A program made the translations under genes and the position numbers. From Nitzschia sp. DOCU1 (taxonomy: Eukaryota > Bacillariophyta > Bacillariophyceae > Bacillariales > Bacillariaceae): 64,000 bases of DNA. How positions within the stretch are numbered: position 1 is the first letter of the stretch; every line of letters begins with the position of its first letter. The notes below the pieces were generated by a model. It was not told the DNA's origin. It made no database searches and saw only the letters and a list, made by a program, of their open reading frames with translations. Where the stretch lies: contig OX595988.1 of the NCBI GenBank assembly GCA_951394045.1, positions 1,875,352 through 1,939,351 on the forward strand, given 5' to 3'. Below, piece after piece: positions 10,435-20,446 of this stretch.

Positions 10435-11714
10435 ATGGTCGATCAACGCGCCATTCAAGAAAGACTTCGATCCTCGTTGACCGCCCAAGATCCGATGGGC
10501 GTGGCCAAGGCCGTTTCTCTCCCGCCCATCCGCTCGACTCCTAGCGGTCCTCCACCACAGCCATCGAAACAACAGCAGTCCTTGATTATCGATGAGGTGA
10601 ATTATGGTGGCCTACTTACCTCGCTATGGGATGCGCACGCTGCCGCTGAGAGTGGTCACAGCGCCGAATGTTATCAGGCGCAAGCTTCAGTCCATACCAA
10701 TCTCAATCGCGTGTTGGGGTCATCCGAAGGAAACTGGCTCATTCCGGCCCTTGTCGTGGCCTGTCAAAATACACACAAGACGGCTTTGGCGGCCGATCGA
10801 GCCGAGTCGAACGGTGGGGCAAACAAGTATGCCAAGCTTCAAAATGCCGTTCAAATCCTGCAGGACAGTTACAGCAAAACTTTCAATGATCGGACCGAAT
10901 ATCAAGTAAGTAACGAATGTATTTCATCGAGGAGAGTACTGTGGTCTCACTGTTGATTCTGTCCGTTCGTTAGCCCGGGGCGCCTTTTGATACAGCGGGA
11001 TCCAAAAAGGCCGGTGTTTTACCTATCGTAAACGAACTATTTGCCATGTATTTTCGACTAAACATTTTGAGATTGTGCAAAAATCTCATTCGTCCCGTCG
11101 AGAGCCGGAATCTCCATGAAGCTGGAACGATGGGACAAATGGTGACGTACCGGTTCTACATTGGCCGTCTCAACATGTACGAAGATCAGCATGGACTAGC
11201 AGAGAAGAATCTGGATTATGCCTTTGCACATTGCCATCGAAGTGCTATTGGGAATAAGAAGCGAATTCTGCGCTATTTGGTACCTGTTAAACTCTATCGA
11301 GGGCGATTCCCGACACCTGAATTGCTAGACAAGTACGGCTTGGATGAGTTTAAGCCGCTTGTAGCGGGCCTTATCAAGGGCGATCTACGGACCTTTCAAG
11401 ACGGCCTTGTCAGATATCAGGATCGATTCATTAGACAGGGAACCTATCTGTTACTGGAGAAATGTAAAACCGTGTGCTATCGAAATTTGTTCAAGCGGAT
11501 TCACCTGATTTTGGACAAGCATCAAATCTCGCTGGCGTACGTAGCACGGGCATTCCATTGGTTGGGCATGCCAATCGATTTGGACGAGATCGAATGCATC
11601 TTGGCGAACCTTATCTTTCGCGGATATGTCCGGGGCTATCTGTCTCACTCCAAACGAGTGCTGGTACTGAGCAAACGAGATCCATTCCCAACCAGTGCGG
11701 TCATTTTGAAATAG
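10435..11714 (+). CDS. THP1: PCI-domain protein PCID2/Thp1, TREX-2 mRNA-export complex subunit
   Basis: Two exons, 10435-10905 and 10974-11714 (68-bp intron, phase 0), give 403 residues, close to the usual length of PCID2 (about 400). Residues 155-403 carry the PCI module: NELFAMYFRLNILRLCKNLI, YRFYIGRLNMYEDQ, then the repeated helices of AEKNLDYAFAHCHR and RILRYLVPVKLYRGRFP. The winged-helix part covers YRNLFKRIHLI to KRVLVLSKRDPF. This is the family pattern of Thp1/PCID2, which with Sac3 and Sem1 binds nucleic acid and couples transcription to mRNA export at the nuclear pore. The first 50 residues are Pro/Ser-rich and less conserved. CSN12 is the closest alternative paralog. Confidence 0.88.
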
Positions 11715-12136
11715 TGAAGCAGACCCAAGTTCATAATAGGGGAAAATGACTTTGCCAGCCCGAGGTGTCTTTTTTGTTGGTAGTAGACGTGACAGTAACG
11801 AGTCTCTATTCTTGAAGTCGGGATATGCGGATCGGGGCTCCAAACTATGTAGATGTGATGGAGGCAGACCATTAAACAATGACAATGGTGCTCTTGTCAT
11901 AGCCAATAACAAGAAAATAGTTCTTCTGAATTTAGCGCGATGCAGTCGGATTATTCGATCGAATCGAATCATTTGTCGGCGGGTGGTGTGCGCGCGCGCC
12001 CGCAAAGCAAAAATGATGATGGATGGAGGAGAGATCTTGTGCTCGTCGAGCGCTTCATTCATTCATCCCTGTCGATCATATCTGCTTGCTGGGTTGAAGA
12101 CCCCTCCATCCTCGTTGCACATTAATCAGGAATAAC
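11715..12136. other. Intergenic between PCID2 and phosphatidyltransferase genes
   Basis: The same-strand gap of 422 bp should contain the PCID2 3' UTR and the next promoter. No motif or coding signal was recognised. Confidence 0.35.
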
Positions 12137-12778
12137 ATGACCCTTCCAGTTCCTTTATACGTACCAAATCTTTTGGGATACGCCCGAATTTTGCTCGCCT
12201 TTGCCGGGCTGCACTTTTCTGCAACAAATTCCCGACTGGCAGTTTCTGTTTGGATCGTGTCGGCGTCGTTGGATTTGATTGACGGGATTCTGGCACGGGC
12301 CCTTAACCAGACGTCTTCGCTCGGAATTTTGTTGGACATAGCGGCCGACAATATTCTCAGAACAACGACTTGGATTGCTGCGGCGGTGGCAGATCCTTCC
12401 CACCAACTCATTGCGTGTTTGGTTGTCTCCTTGGAATGGACTACTATGATCTCTACCCAGCTACATGCTACACAGTCGGGGAGTCATTGGAAATCTACGC
12501 GAGAAGAGGATCCTTGGTTTCTGAAGGCAATATTCGCGAACAATTTTCGGACACCACTAGGGACGTGGTGCATATATGGGTTGTTCTGTTCTGGCCTCTT
12601 CGTCTATGCTAGTCAGAAAACGGAATTGATCGAGATGCTTCCCTACTTCCATTGGTGGAAGTATCTTGCTTATTTCGGAAGAGGGATTTCTGCAATAGTG
12701 GAAGTATGGATGATAAGGGGGTATTTGAGTTTGGTGGTTGAGAAAGACAATGCGGAGTCGGTAAAACGAAAAAAATAG
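12137..12778 (+). CDS. CDP-alcohol phosphatidyltransferase, phosphatidylinositol-synthase-like
   Basis: An intronless 213-residue membrane protein. The full catalytic signature D-x2-D-G-x2-A-R-x8-G-x3-D-x3-D is present: Asp46, Asp49, Gly50, Ala53, Arg54, Gly63, Asp67, Asp71. These aspartates bind metal and activate the CDP-diacylglycerol pyrophosphate bond. VPNLLGYARI at the N-terminus matches the opening helix of phosphatidylinositol synthases, whose usual length (about 210-230) also fits. Several hydrophobic helices flank the motif, and the C-terminus is basic (KRKK, possible ER retention). The region after the motif is not strongly PIS-like by eye, so the alcohol acceptor is inferred. It converges on the sirtuin gene, with 56 bp between stops. 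Confidence 0.85.
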   Translation: MTLPVPLYVPNLLGYARILLAFAGLHFSATNSRLAVSVWIVSASLDLIDGILARALNQTSSLGILLDIAADNILRTTTWIAAAVADPSHQLIACLVVSLEWTTMISTQLHATQSGSHWKSTREEDPWFLKAIFANNFRTPLGTWCIYGLFCSGLFVYASQKTELIEMLPYFHWWKYLAYFGRGISAIVEVWMIRGYLSLVVEKDNAESVKRKK

Positions 12779-12834
12779 TCATTGCAACCATGTTGTTGCT
12801 TGATTTTTCTTAAGGGGCTATCCAAGTGGGCTTG

Positions 12835-13761
12835 CTAGTTTCGACCAGACGTAGCAGAATTTTTTCCAGGTGTCCATCGCCGCTCTATTGATGCAGGCGG
12901 ATCATCTATCCAGCTATTATACCCCAATGCTTGCATCAACGATTCCATTACGTCGTCCACGTTGGCCCTGATTATCATCGCAGCATCGCTGTCCAGAGGA
13001 GTCACTTGCAAATTGACGATAGCAAATCGCTTTGCACGCAAAGGCAGACTCCCAACCGGCTCTATTCGTAATGACGTCCCAAGGCATAGCACTAAATCCG
13101 CTTGGTCGAACTCTCGCTCTGCTCGTTGAAAATCTTCTTCGGGCAAAGCATCCTCCCAATCGAGTAAAGTGTCATGCAGATTCCCACCACACAGCTCACA
13201 CAGGTTTCCAGTGGGCTGGAAGCTCATGCCCCCGACATCCTTGTCTCGAAAGTATTCCGTAAAACAGGTGTGGCACTTTTCGGTAAAGGCGCATCCGTGG
13301 ACTGACGCATGCAAATTTCTCGACAATCCTGCTCGGCGATGTAATCCATCTACATTTTGCGTAACGCAATATTTCAGTTTCCCTGATTGTGCAAGCTTTG
13401 TAATGGCTCGATGGGTCAGTGTAGGCTTTGCCTTGCCAAAGTCCATTACGGGCACTTTCTTTTCATCAGTATTCGACTCGTTCGACCTGTCTTCGCCCGA
13501 CCGTTTTCGTTTACGCCGTTGTGTTTGCTTTTGTTGTCTCTCCAAGGTCCAAACACCCTTGGGGCCTCTAAAATCGGGGATCCCAGCACTTGTACTAATG
13601 CCTGCTCCCGTGAGGATGACCAAGTGTTTTGAGTCTCGCACCCAATTTGCCAGTTTCTCGAATTTGAACATCAGCTGACGTTTCGAATCGAAGCTCTCTG
13701 GCAATCCCACGACTCCCTTGTTGGGATATTCCGAGAGTCGCGCTGCATATCCAACAGGCAT
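12835..13761 (-). CDS. SIR2-family NAD-dependent deacylase, SIRT6-like (class IV)
   Basis: An intronless 308-residue frame. The N-terminal pattern VGYAARLSEYPNKG, then GLPE, matches the conserved opening of SIRT6. NAD-binding motifs are GAGIS (52-56), PDFRGPKGVW (62-71) and TQNVDGLHRRAGL (134-146); the catalytic His is in VHG (155). The zinc finger has Cys163, Cys166, Cys188 and Cys191. Class IV sirtuins are nuclear chromatin deacylases that act on histone H3 and in DNA repair. A lysine/arginine-rich insert (about residues 76-103, RRKRKR) lies in the loop after GVW and may be a nuclear signal. All catalytic residues appear intact. The start is supported by conservation from residue 3. Confidence 0.92.
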   Translation of the reverse strand: MPVGYAARLSEYPNKGVVGLPESFDSKRQLMFKFEKLANWVRDSKHLVILTGAGISTSAGIPDFRGPKGVWTLERQQKQTQRRKRKRSGEDRSNESNTDEKKVPVMDFGKAKPTLTHRAITKLAQSGKLKYCVTQNVDGLHRRAGLSRNLHASVHGCAFTEKCHTCFTEYFRDKDVGGMSFQPTGNLCELCGGNLHDTLLDWEDALPEEDFQRAEREFDQADLVLCLGTSLRIEPVGSLPLRAKRFAIVNLQVTPLDSDAAMIIRANVDDVMESLMQALGYNSWIDDPPASIERRWTPGKNSATSGRN

Positions 13762-14048
13762 CGTTTGAAGTACCTATGATTCCAACCCTGGGATTGTTGC
13801 TGTACTCTATAGTCAGATGCTCCAAAGCTGCTGTATTGTTGATCAACTCTCCCCCGCGAAACCTTCCGAGGAGCGTCCGCCAGAAAAGTCGGCCGACCTT
13901 TGACGTAGTTCGCCCAACGCGCCATTGTGCCGTCCGCCGGGAACGCGGGTCGACGTGCTTCTGCACGGCGGCAACGTTTAGATAAATAAGACCTCTTATG
14001 CTATTTTGTTCCCATTTCTTTTTGTTGCGATCCCACTCTAGTATATAC

Positions 14049-14086
14049 ATGTGTGGAGCATTTCATATCATAGGTAAACAGCAAAA
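14049..14086 (+). repeat. 38-bp direct repeat, copy 1
   Basis: Identical over 38 bp to 14322-14359. The copies bracket 235 bp of non-coding DNA. Confidence 0.95.
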
Positions 14087-14201
14087 TAAATCCCAACCTA
14101 CAAAGCACCTCCACACCACAGAATAGACGAATTAACACTTTTTGGCAGAGCCACGCCTAATGCACTTTCACACCCACCATCCGATCAGTTATCCTCCACT
14201 G

Positions 14202-14267
14202 CGGCGTGAGGGGTGTCCTTTTATCTGGCGAAGCCACACAAAACCGTCCTATTGACCCCTCACGCCG
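14202..14267. repeat. 13-bp perfect inverted repeat (hairpin potential)
   Basis: The arm 14202-14214 is the exact reverse complement of 14255-14267, with a 40-nt loop. It lies between the two 38-bp direct repeats. Confidence 0.85.
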
Positions 14268-14321
14268 GGCTCCATCGCGCACGACCGTCCGCCAAACCGA
14301 AGTAGCCCATGCGCCCCTTAT

Positions 14322-14359
14322 ATGTGTGGAGCATTTCATATCATAGGTAAACAGCAAAA
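14322..14359 (+). repeat. 38-bp direct repeat, copy 2
   Basis: Second identical copy of the 38-bp unit at 14049-14086. Confidence 0.95.
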
Positions 14360-14467
14360 GCAGCGAAGAGTGGTACAATACGACACCAGGTACAAGTACT
14401 AACAATGGAGACACGGACTGTTATTTCTTCTCCTCGCGCCCGAGAGCAGGAGCCGTGAGCAGTAGAA

Positions 14468-14484
14468 CCTAACCCTAACCCTTA
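14468..14484 (+). repeat. Short interstitial telomere-like tract (CCCTAA units)
   Basis: Seventeen bases fit nearly three CCCTAA units. TTAGGG-type telomeres are known in diatoms. It could be a scar of repair or chance. Confidence 0.6.
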
Positions 14485-14902
14485 CCTGAGGCTATATCAG
14501 AAGCCATCTCGTGAGTAAAGCTAGCGAAATGCAGAGAGAACAAGGGTAAACCAACAGCTAAAAGGAGTAAACACGCAACTGCCCAGGCAATTATGCTTTC
14601 CCTGCTGACATAAATTCATTCGGCCTAATCCTTACTGTCAACTAACCGTTGGCTGGAGAGACATGTAGCAGTGCAGACTTCCAGCTTGGGAGCCTATCCA
14701 CCGGAGGCACAGTCAGACTGGAGTCCTAGATTGCGGTTAAGCGAAAGGACGTCACACTTGCGGTCGACCTGTCATATAAGCCAAAGGCAAGTTCGCTCAC
14801 CATAGGCGCTCTTGCTTTGCCAAATCAGAGAAGGCGACAAAAAAGAGACCATTTGAGAGATGTATCGGGCGTATACGTGCCATGAGGAGTGAAATGAGTT
14901 CA

Positions 14903-16296
14903 CTATGCCACTATCCCAACAAGTTTCTCGCTCAGTTCCCAAAGCTATGTTGAATGAGACACAATGAGAAAGCAATCAGCCGTAGTTTGACAATGCAACA
15001 GATTCACTAAAATACAAACCTTTTTGGCTTTTGCATCATCCATGGCCTCCTCGCTAGGAGAGAAAACGGTGAATTGCTTCCCGTAGGCAGCACTGCCATA
15101 CTTGGACGACCCGGGTTCGCTCGTCCAGAATTGGGCTCTGGAAGTTACTGTCGTCATGTAAGCCAAGCACCCCCCGCCCCATTCAGGAGTTTCCGCGACC
15201 TTTGCAACCTTTTCTGCAATGAAACCGAAAGTCTGAAAGAGGTGTCCATAAGTTTTCAGCACGGGGTTGAAGGGAGAGAGTGCACCTAGTGACGTACCTT
15301 CGCAAAGACGGGAGACTGGTTACGAAAGAAGCCCGTCGAAGTGATCAAGCCAGGGCTGAAGCAGTTGACAAGAATACTTTTGGTGGCATCGTTTGCCTCT
15401 AGCCTCCTTTGGAGCTCACGGGTGAACAGAACGTTGCAAAGCTTTACGGTGCAAGGTGTTAGCCTTCCCTTCCGAAAGCAGCCAGTCGCTTATGCGAATG
15501 TTTTACTTACTTTGCTATCTTTGTAGGCTTTGTCGCCGTTGTATGGCTCGCCATCCACCATCTCAAAGTTTCGTCCATCCCTTTCGAAGCCTTGCAGATC
15601 TCCTAGTGAAGCCGTCATTCCTACCTTGCCCCCGGCACTTTTGGGGTCGTGCACACTCGAAGCAGTGACGACAATACGCCCTCCATTAGGATTGACCTTG
15701 GGCAATAGGAAATGATTCAAATAGAAATGGCCTAAATGATTCGTCCCGACTGTAAGTTCAAACCCATCATCCGTCCTCTGAATTTTTCCATTCGGGTCCA
15801 AAGAAAGCCCCGCATTGTAGCACACGACGTCTAGTTTTCCAATGTTCATGTTTTCGCCGAATCTTTTCACGGAATCAAGGCTGGCCAGGTTACATTCAGC
15901 CGGTATGAGAGTACCACTGGAAACTTCTGTCCTGATTCGTTCAATTGCGTTTTCAGCTCGTTGCAAAGTGCGGCATCCCATTATTACCGTGTGGCCTTGT
16001 TCTGCGAGCAATTTGGAAGCTTCGAAGCCGATTCCAGAGTTGGACCCTGTGATTAGTATGGTCTGGGGTTCAGATGCGGACGCTGTTTGTGCACCAAGAA
16101 GCACACTGATCAAAGCAGCGGCGCTAAGCACTTCTCGTCGATCTACCAGTGGCATCCTGCCATCAGAGGCGGAGCGTAGTGACGTGCTCGAATATGCAGC
16201 CACGTCTCTCCGAAACGCCACGGGTTGGAACGACCAAGCCAGGCTCGTCGTGAGGAGGAGGCAAATGAGCGTCGAAACAATGGATGTCGCCGTCAT
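14903..16296 (-). CDS. Plastid-targeted short-chain dehydrogenase, protochlorophyllide-reductase-like
   Basis: Exons 15511-16296, 15298-15441, 15020-15232 and 14903-14944 join in phase 0 to give 394 residues. The longer frame upstream begins with TTG, so ATG at 16296 is used. The leader MTATSIVSTLICLL...AWSFQP is a signal peptide with an ASAFAP-like site. Then come the Rossmann motif TGSNSGIG, NAG (YNAGLSL), VGTNHLGHFYLNHFLL and catalytic YKDSK. The block VGTNHLGHF, the AYKDSK context and the C-terminal LWELSEKLVG are characteristic of light-dependent protochlorophyllide oxidoreductase and its close relatives. True POR reduces protochlorophyllide in chlorophyll synthesis; sequence between motifs is divergent, so it may act on another plastid substrate. 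A second hydrophobic stretch (LSAAALISVLLGAQTASA) behind an Arg pair precedes the catalytic domain. Confidence 0.82.
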
Positions 16297-16757
16297 TTTC
16301 AAAGCCCAGTACAACGAGAAAATGGTGGCGAGTACTGCTTGGAGAGCAAATTCAGTTGTCGTCGAAATGGATGCTCATTCGGACTCTCGAAGGCATCTGC
16401 TCGTTGCCACCATAGCGCACTCATCAAGTGTATCATATGTCATCGTCGCGGCAAGAGAGCAGCAAAGATCGTGAATGACGTCATCGATCGGCACAAAAGT
16501 ATCGTAGTAAGACTCATTCGACTTCCTGGTAATGGGGGAATACAACAGTACTCCAAGACGGCTCGAGTTGCTTCGGGAAGACGCTATCTCATGCTTAGTA
16601 CGGGTATGATATTACAATAACAATGAAGCGCAGCCTGAGCTATGACATTACGAGTTATCAGAACAGAGTTGCTCTTCACGTGACATGCTAAGGAATATCC
16701 ACGAAAAAGAATGGCAGCGAAGACCGAGAGACCAGGCGCCATCAAATGTAAGGGATT
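16297..16757. other. Intergenic between dehydrogenase start and PRPP synthetase stop
   Basis: 461 bp. It should hold the dehydrogenase promoter and the PRPP synthetase 3' UTR. No supported coding or RNA feature. Confidence 0.35.
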
Positions 16758-18497
16758 TTACTTGAAAAGTGCGGATATACTCTTCTTGGCATGAATATTG
16801 AAAATAGCCTGGGCAAGAAGTGGCGCGACACTTAACTCCGTCAGCTTCTCGTTGGCCAACCGTTGTGGCGACGTCGGGATTGTGTTCAAAATCACGACCT
16901 CGGCCATACTTGAATTTGCAATTCTATCATTTCCAGGACCACTCAACAAGCCATGGCTAGCGAAGGCGAAAACACGGCGTGCACCGTTGGCAATAAGGAC
17001 GTCAGAAGCTTTGCAAAGAGTTCCTGCTGTATCGATCATGTCATCAACGAGGATACAATCGCAATTCGTCACATCACCGACGAGGTCCATTTGATCAACG
17101 GACCCAGCTCGGGCACGCTGCTTGACAATCATGGCGAGACCAATATCTTTCATATCGTATTTGTGTTCTAGACCTTCTTTGAATTTCTTTGCTCGGTAGA
17201 CACCTCCAGCGTCGGGACTCACAATCACGGGGTTGTGCAGGTCCTTGCCTCCAAAATAGTCGAGGCCGACGATTCCGCCGTCAAGATTGTCCACGGGCAC
17301 ACGTGGTCCAAAGAAACCTTGAATCTGCCCACAGTGCAAGTCGACGGCAATCACACGATCGATTCCCATGGCCTCCATCAATCGAGCAACATCAGCAGCA
17401 GAGATAGGGACACGTGCCTATGTTTTCGGCCGACAATGAGACATCACCTGGCAGTACAAGCGCCATCATTGCCCCATCATTATCTTACCTGCATTTTTCT
17501 ATCCTGTCGGGCATATCCGTAATAGGGAATGACGACGGTGATTCTTCTTGCGCTGGCTCGTCGAAGCGTTGACACCATTAACAACAATTCCATGATATTA
17601 TCATTCACAGGCGGACAGGTTGGCTGAATAACGTAGCAATCTTTTCCTCGCACATTTTCGTGAATAACAACATTGGCTTCACCGTCAGCGAAACGTCCCA
17701 CAGTCGCCTTCCCCAAGTTGATCCCCAAATGCCGCGCAATTTCTAGTGATAGCGCCATATTCCCGTTGCCACTGAAGATCTTGATTCCACCGGAATGCTG
17801 CTTGGCTTTTCTTGTAGCTTCTTCAATGCGGAGTTCTTCCACAGTCATGTCACTCATGTATTTGCTTGGTAAGACATCAGTGAGTTTATCTGCCGGGCTC
17901 GTAGCTTGCGCTCTGGCGGCCCTGCTTTTTTCTTGCGCTTCTTCTAATTCTCGTTTAGCTGCGAATTTTGCATAAAGAGTCATTGGATCCTTAAGAACTC
18001 CACCTTCTTGCAATGATGTTGATTCGGAATCGTCATCAGGAATAGGAAATGTTCCAGGATCCTTCACATTACTGTTCGTCCTGTTCATTTCACAAGCTGC
18101 CACACTACCGGCCCCTAGGAAGGCACTTCCGGCAGCAATCATAGCTGCCATTGTGCCCGAGGAGGAGTAATTATTTGAGCCCCCATCCTGCCATGAGGAA
18201 AAGGATGCAGGCTGGAAGGTACGCGACGAGGAAAACACTTTTCTGCTTGACAGCTGCGAAGAAAATGTGAGCGTTGGGTTTCCTCTGGATAAGGCAAGAT
18301 CGCACCAGTGACATGTATCACAAGATTTTTCCAGAAGGCGAAATGACGAGCACCATTCTCTAGCTAGATTCCAACTTTGCTGGAAGGTAGCAGGACGGGC
18401 TCCGTATGGGAATCGCCCCAATGCATCTTCGGCCTCATGCAACGCAGCAAATATTGCAGTAAACACTCACCCTTCCGAGAAAGATCCTTCTTGACAT
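16758..18497 (-). CDS. Ribose-phosphate pyrophosphokinase (PRPP synthetase), class I type, with N-terminal extension
   Basis: Exons 18471-18497, 17489-18379 and 16758-17417 give 525 residues. The long second frame opens only with GTG just after a stop. I therefore place the ATG in a 27-nt first exon (MSRRIFLGR) spliced by a GTGAGT donor to a TTCCAG acceptor; this joins in phase and yields an Arg-rich presequence suggesting mitochondrial or plastid import. The catalytic part starts with [17 protein letters not shown]. It continues with [17 protein letters not shown], the divalent-metal/ATP loop [13 protein letters not shown] and the ribose-5-phosphate loop [14 protein letters not shown]. It makes PRPP from ribose 5-phosphate and ATP for nucleotide, His and Trp synthesis. 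The roughly 200-residue extension is variable; the first exon is the least certain part. Confidence 0.88.
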
Positions 18498-19333
18498 CGA
18501 TAGCGTCGATCTCATCTTGATCTAAGTTAAATTATCGACAACCAGAGAGCTTGCTTGTAGGATTGCTTTCTATGTTTTTTTTTATGAAATTTCAATTCGG
18601 GAAGCGGTGACAGAGTCGAATAATACCTACAGTGGACGGCCCTTGCTGGCAGCTTTGGTTTGATGTCCTCTGATGATGTCGTAGATGTTGGATGGTGGAA
18701 ATTAGATCGCCGACCGGATCTCGTATCGGTCGAGATGATGCCAGCATACAGCAACTAAAATCATAATGGATGGCGGAGTTGGATCTTGCGGCGCGCGCCC
18801 ATCATTTTGTGGACTCCGACGAATAAAAAAATTTAGTTGGAATCTACGGAAACAATCGGTAGCTGTTTTACATACGGGATGTCGCTGTAGATCTCCGCTA
18901 CATGAAATTTGTTGATTTGGGGCGGTGAGACTTGCCACGTCGGGAATGGCGCAGCCGCCATTTTGCGACATATTGAATCTCATAACCTATTTTCCATCAT
19001 ACCTCTTCTCGCTTACTATTCTGGCCGTCTGACCGTGGCATTCATTGCAGTCCCCGCCCCCCGTCTCTGTGCACGTTGCTCTCTTGGTAAGACCTTCATC
19101 GCTCTGCCCTTGCTTGCTACAGCTGCAAACCAAGACGACTTCGTTTTCTACTCTTGAAATTGAAGGTAAGACGCCTGAGATCGAAGTAGTGATAGCTCCT
19201 GATGGAAAGGAGTATAGCTTGTGTTCTGTGGATGGCTGGTGCGCTCGGGTTATGATGAATGGATTGATGTTACAATAAGCGCAATTTTCTGCTGCCTATA
19301 CTCACACATGGCCCTCTTACTCTCAGATTCACC
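18498..19333. other. Intergenic/divergent promoter with RPL27a leader
   Basis: It lies between the PRPP synthetase start and the RPL27a start codon. The right part contains a probable 5' UTR intron of RPL27a (19166-19326). The rest shows no supported feature. Confidence 0.45.
19166..19326 (+). other. Probable 5' UTR intron of RPL27a
   Basis: A GTAAG donor at 19166 and a pyrimidine-rich CTCAG acceptor ending at 19326 leave 7 nt before the ATG. Leader introns close to the start are common in ribosomal protein genes. Without it, several upstream ATGs would precede the coding start. Confidence 0.55.
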
Positions 19334-19774
19334 ATGCCTACGCGAGAACACAAGGCCCGAAAGAAGCGAGGACACGTCTCGTGTGGTCACGGTCGTATTG
19401 GGAAGCACAGAAAGCACCCAGGAGGTCGAGGTAATGCCGGAGGTCAACACCACCACCGAATTCTGATGGATAAATTCCACCCTGGTTACTTTGGTAAGGT
19501 TGGTATGCGTCACTTCCACGTGCTGAAAAACCGTAGTTTCTGCCCAACCATCAACATCGATAAGATTTTCAATGCCGCCGGTCCTGGAACGTATGAAGCC
19601 GCCAAGAACGGTGGTGGAAAGGCCCCCGTGATCGATCTGGTAAAGCTCGGGTATTTCAAGCTTTTGGGAAATGGACAAATCAATGTTCCGGTTATTGTCA
19701 AGGCGAAATTCTTCTCGAAACTAGCGGAGAAGAAGATTAAAGAGGCAGGAGGTGCATGTCTACTTACGGCTTAA
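19334..19774 (+). CDS. RPL27A: Cytosolic 60S ribosomal protein L27a (uL15)
   Basis: Uninterrupted 146-residue frame. The N-terminal signature is the basic, Gly/His-rich [19 protein letters not shown], followed by [15 protein letters not shown]. Further conserved blocks are [15 protein letters not shown], the YFKLLGNGQ strand and a Lys-rich C-terminus ending GGACLLTA. Length and sequence match eukaryotic uL15, a component of the large cytosolic ribosomal subunit near the exit tunnel. No targeting peptide precedes it, excluding the organellar L15. It is downstream of a probable leader intron and divergent to PRPP synthetase. Confidence 0.97.
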   Translation: MPTREHKARKKRGHVSCGHGRIGKHRKHPGGRGNAGGQHHHRILMDKFHPGYFGKVGMRHFHVLKNRSFCPTINIDKIFNAAGPGTYEAAKNGGGKAPVIDLVKLGYFKLLGNGQINVPVIVKAKFFSKLAEKKIKEAGGACLLTA

Positions 19775-20446
19775 ACTAGCTCAAAGGTGAAACTCGGAAG
19801 ATTTGGCTTTTAACAACAACAGTGGTGTATCGTTACAGTTCCCTTACTTGTAGACCGTGCTCCGTTCGGAATGCCATAACAATCGAAAGGGAGTCGGGAA
19901 AACAACGTTGCACTATTGCTACCAGAAGCTCTGCTAGTTCTATTCGTTTGTCCTGGAGCTTCAGACTACCCATTTTATGTTGCCTGACAAAGACTGCTGC
20001 TCTAAATACTGGTGCAGTAGGACGGCTACTAGGAGAGAATGAGACATACTCTAGGTACGATAGAAGTACAAGTTCGTCCGGTTTGACATTTGACCTACTG
20101 TAGGAGGTTGGTTGTATTGAGTTTTCGGAGCTTCCAAGGCTGCGAACAACACCTCCCACACAACTATGACAGCTCGTTCAACTATGAACGAAATGTATCG
20201 CGTACGGGCCCTGGAAACCATTCACACGGCGAGGGCCTTTCGACGATGTTTTAAATTCCGAATTTTGCACTCTATTTCATCGTAGGACTTCCAAAGTCCA
20301 GAGGAGATTTGATGCAGGCATCAATGTGGTGCAAAGATTGATCAATGTCGCTTTTGCTATATCTAGGGCTCTTTGGAGTCGCTAGGATAGCTGTAGAGAG
20401 TAGGAGGTCTGTTTTAAAGGAGACGACCGTTAGAAAATGCTTCAGT
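19775..20446. other. Intergenic, convergent 3' ends of RPL27a and Myb genes
   Basis: 672 bp of UTR and spacer. One possible alternative last exon of the Myb gene ends near 20416 (see that entry). Otherwise no supported feature. Confidence 0.4.

Larger units (their letters stand above)
13762..14902. other. 1.1-kb intergenic region with repeats
   Basis: No credible coding region lies between the sirtuin start and the stop of the dehydrogenase gene. It contains a pair of 38-bp direct repeats, a 13-bp inverted repeat between them and a short telomere-like tract (all listed separately). Confidence 0.6.

Noticed and set aside
16297..16314. N-terminal extension of the POR-like gene (MYWALK)
   Set aside because: The apparent first codon is TTG; the ATG at 16296 gives a proper signal peptide.
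18380..18466. PRPP synthetase start at 18466
   Set aside because: The codon is GTG and follows a stop. Nuclear genes use ATG, and a spliced ATG exon is available at 18471-18497.
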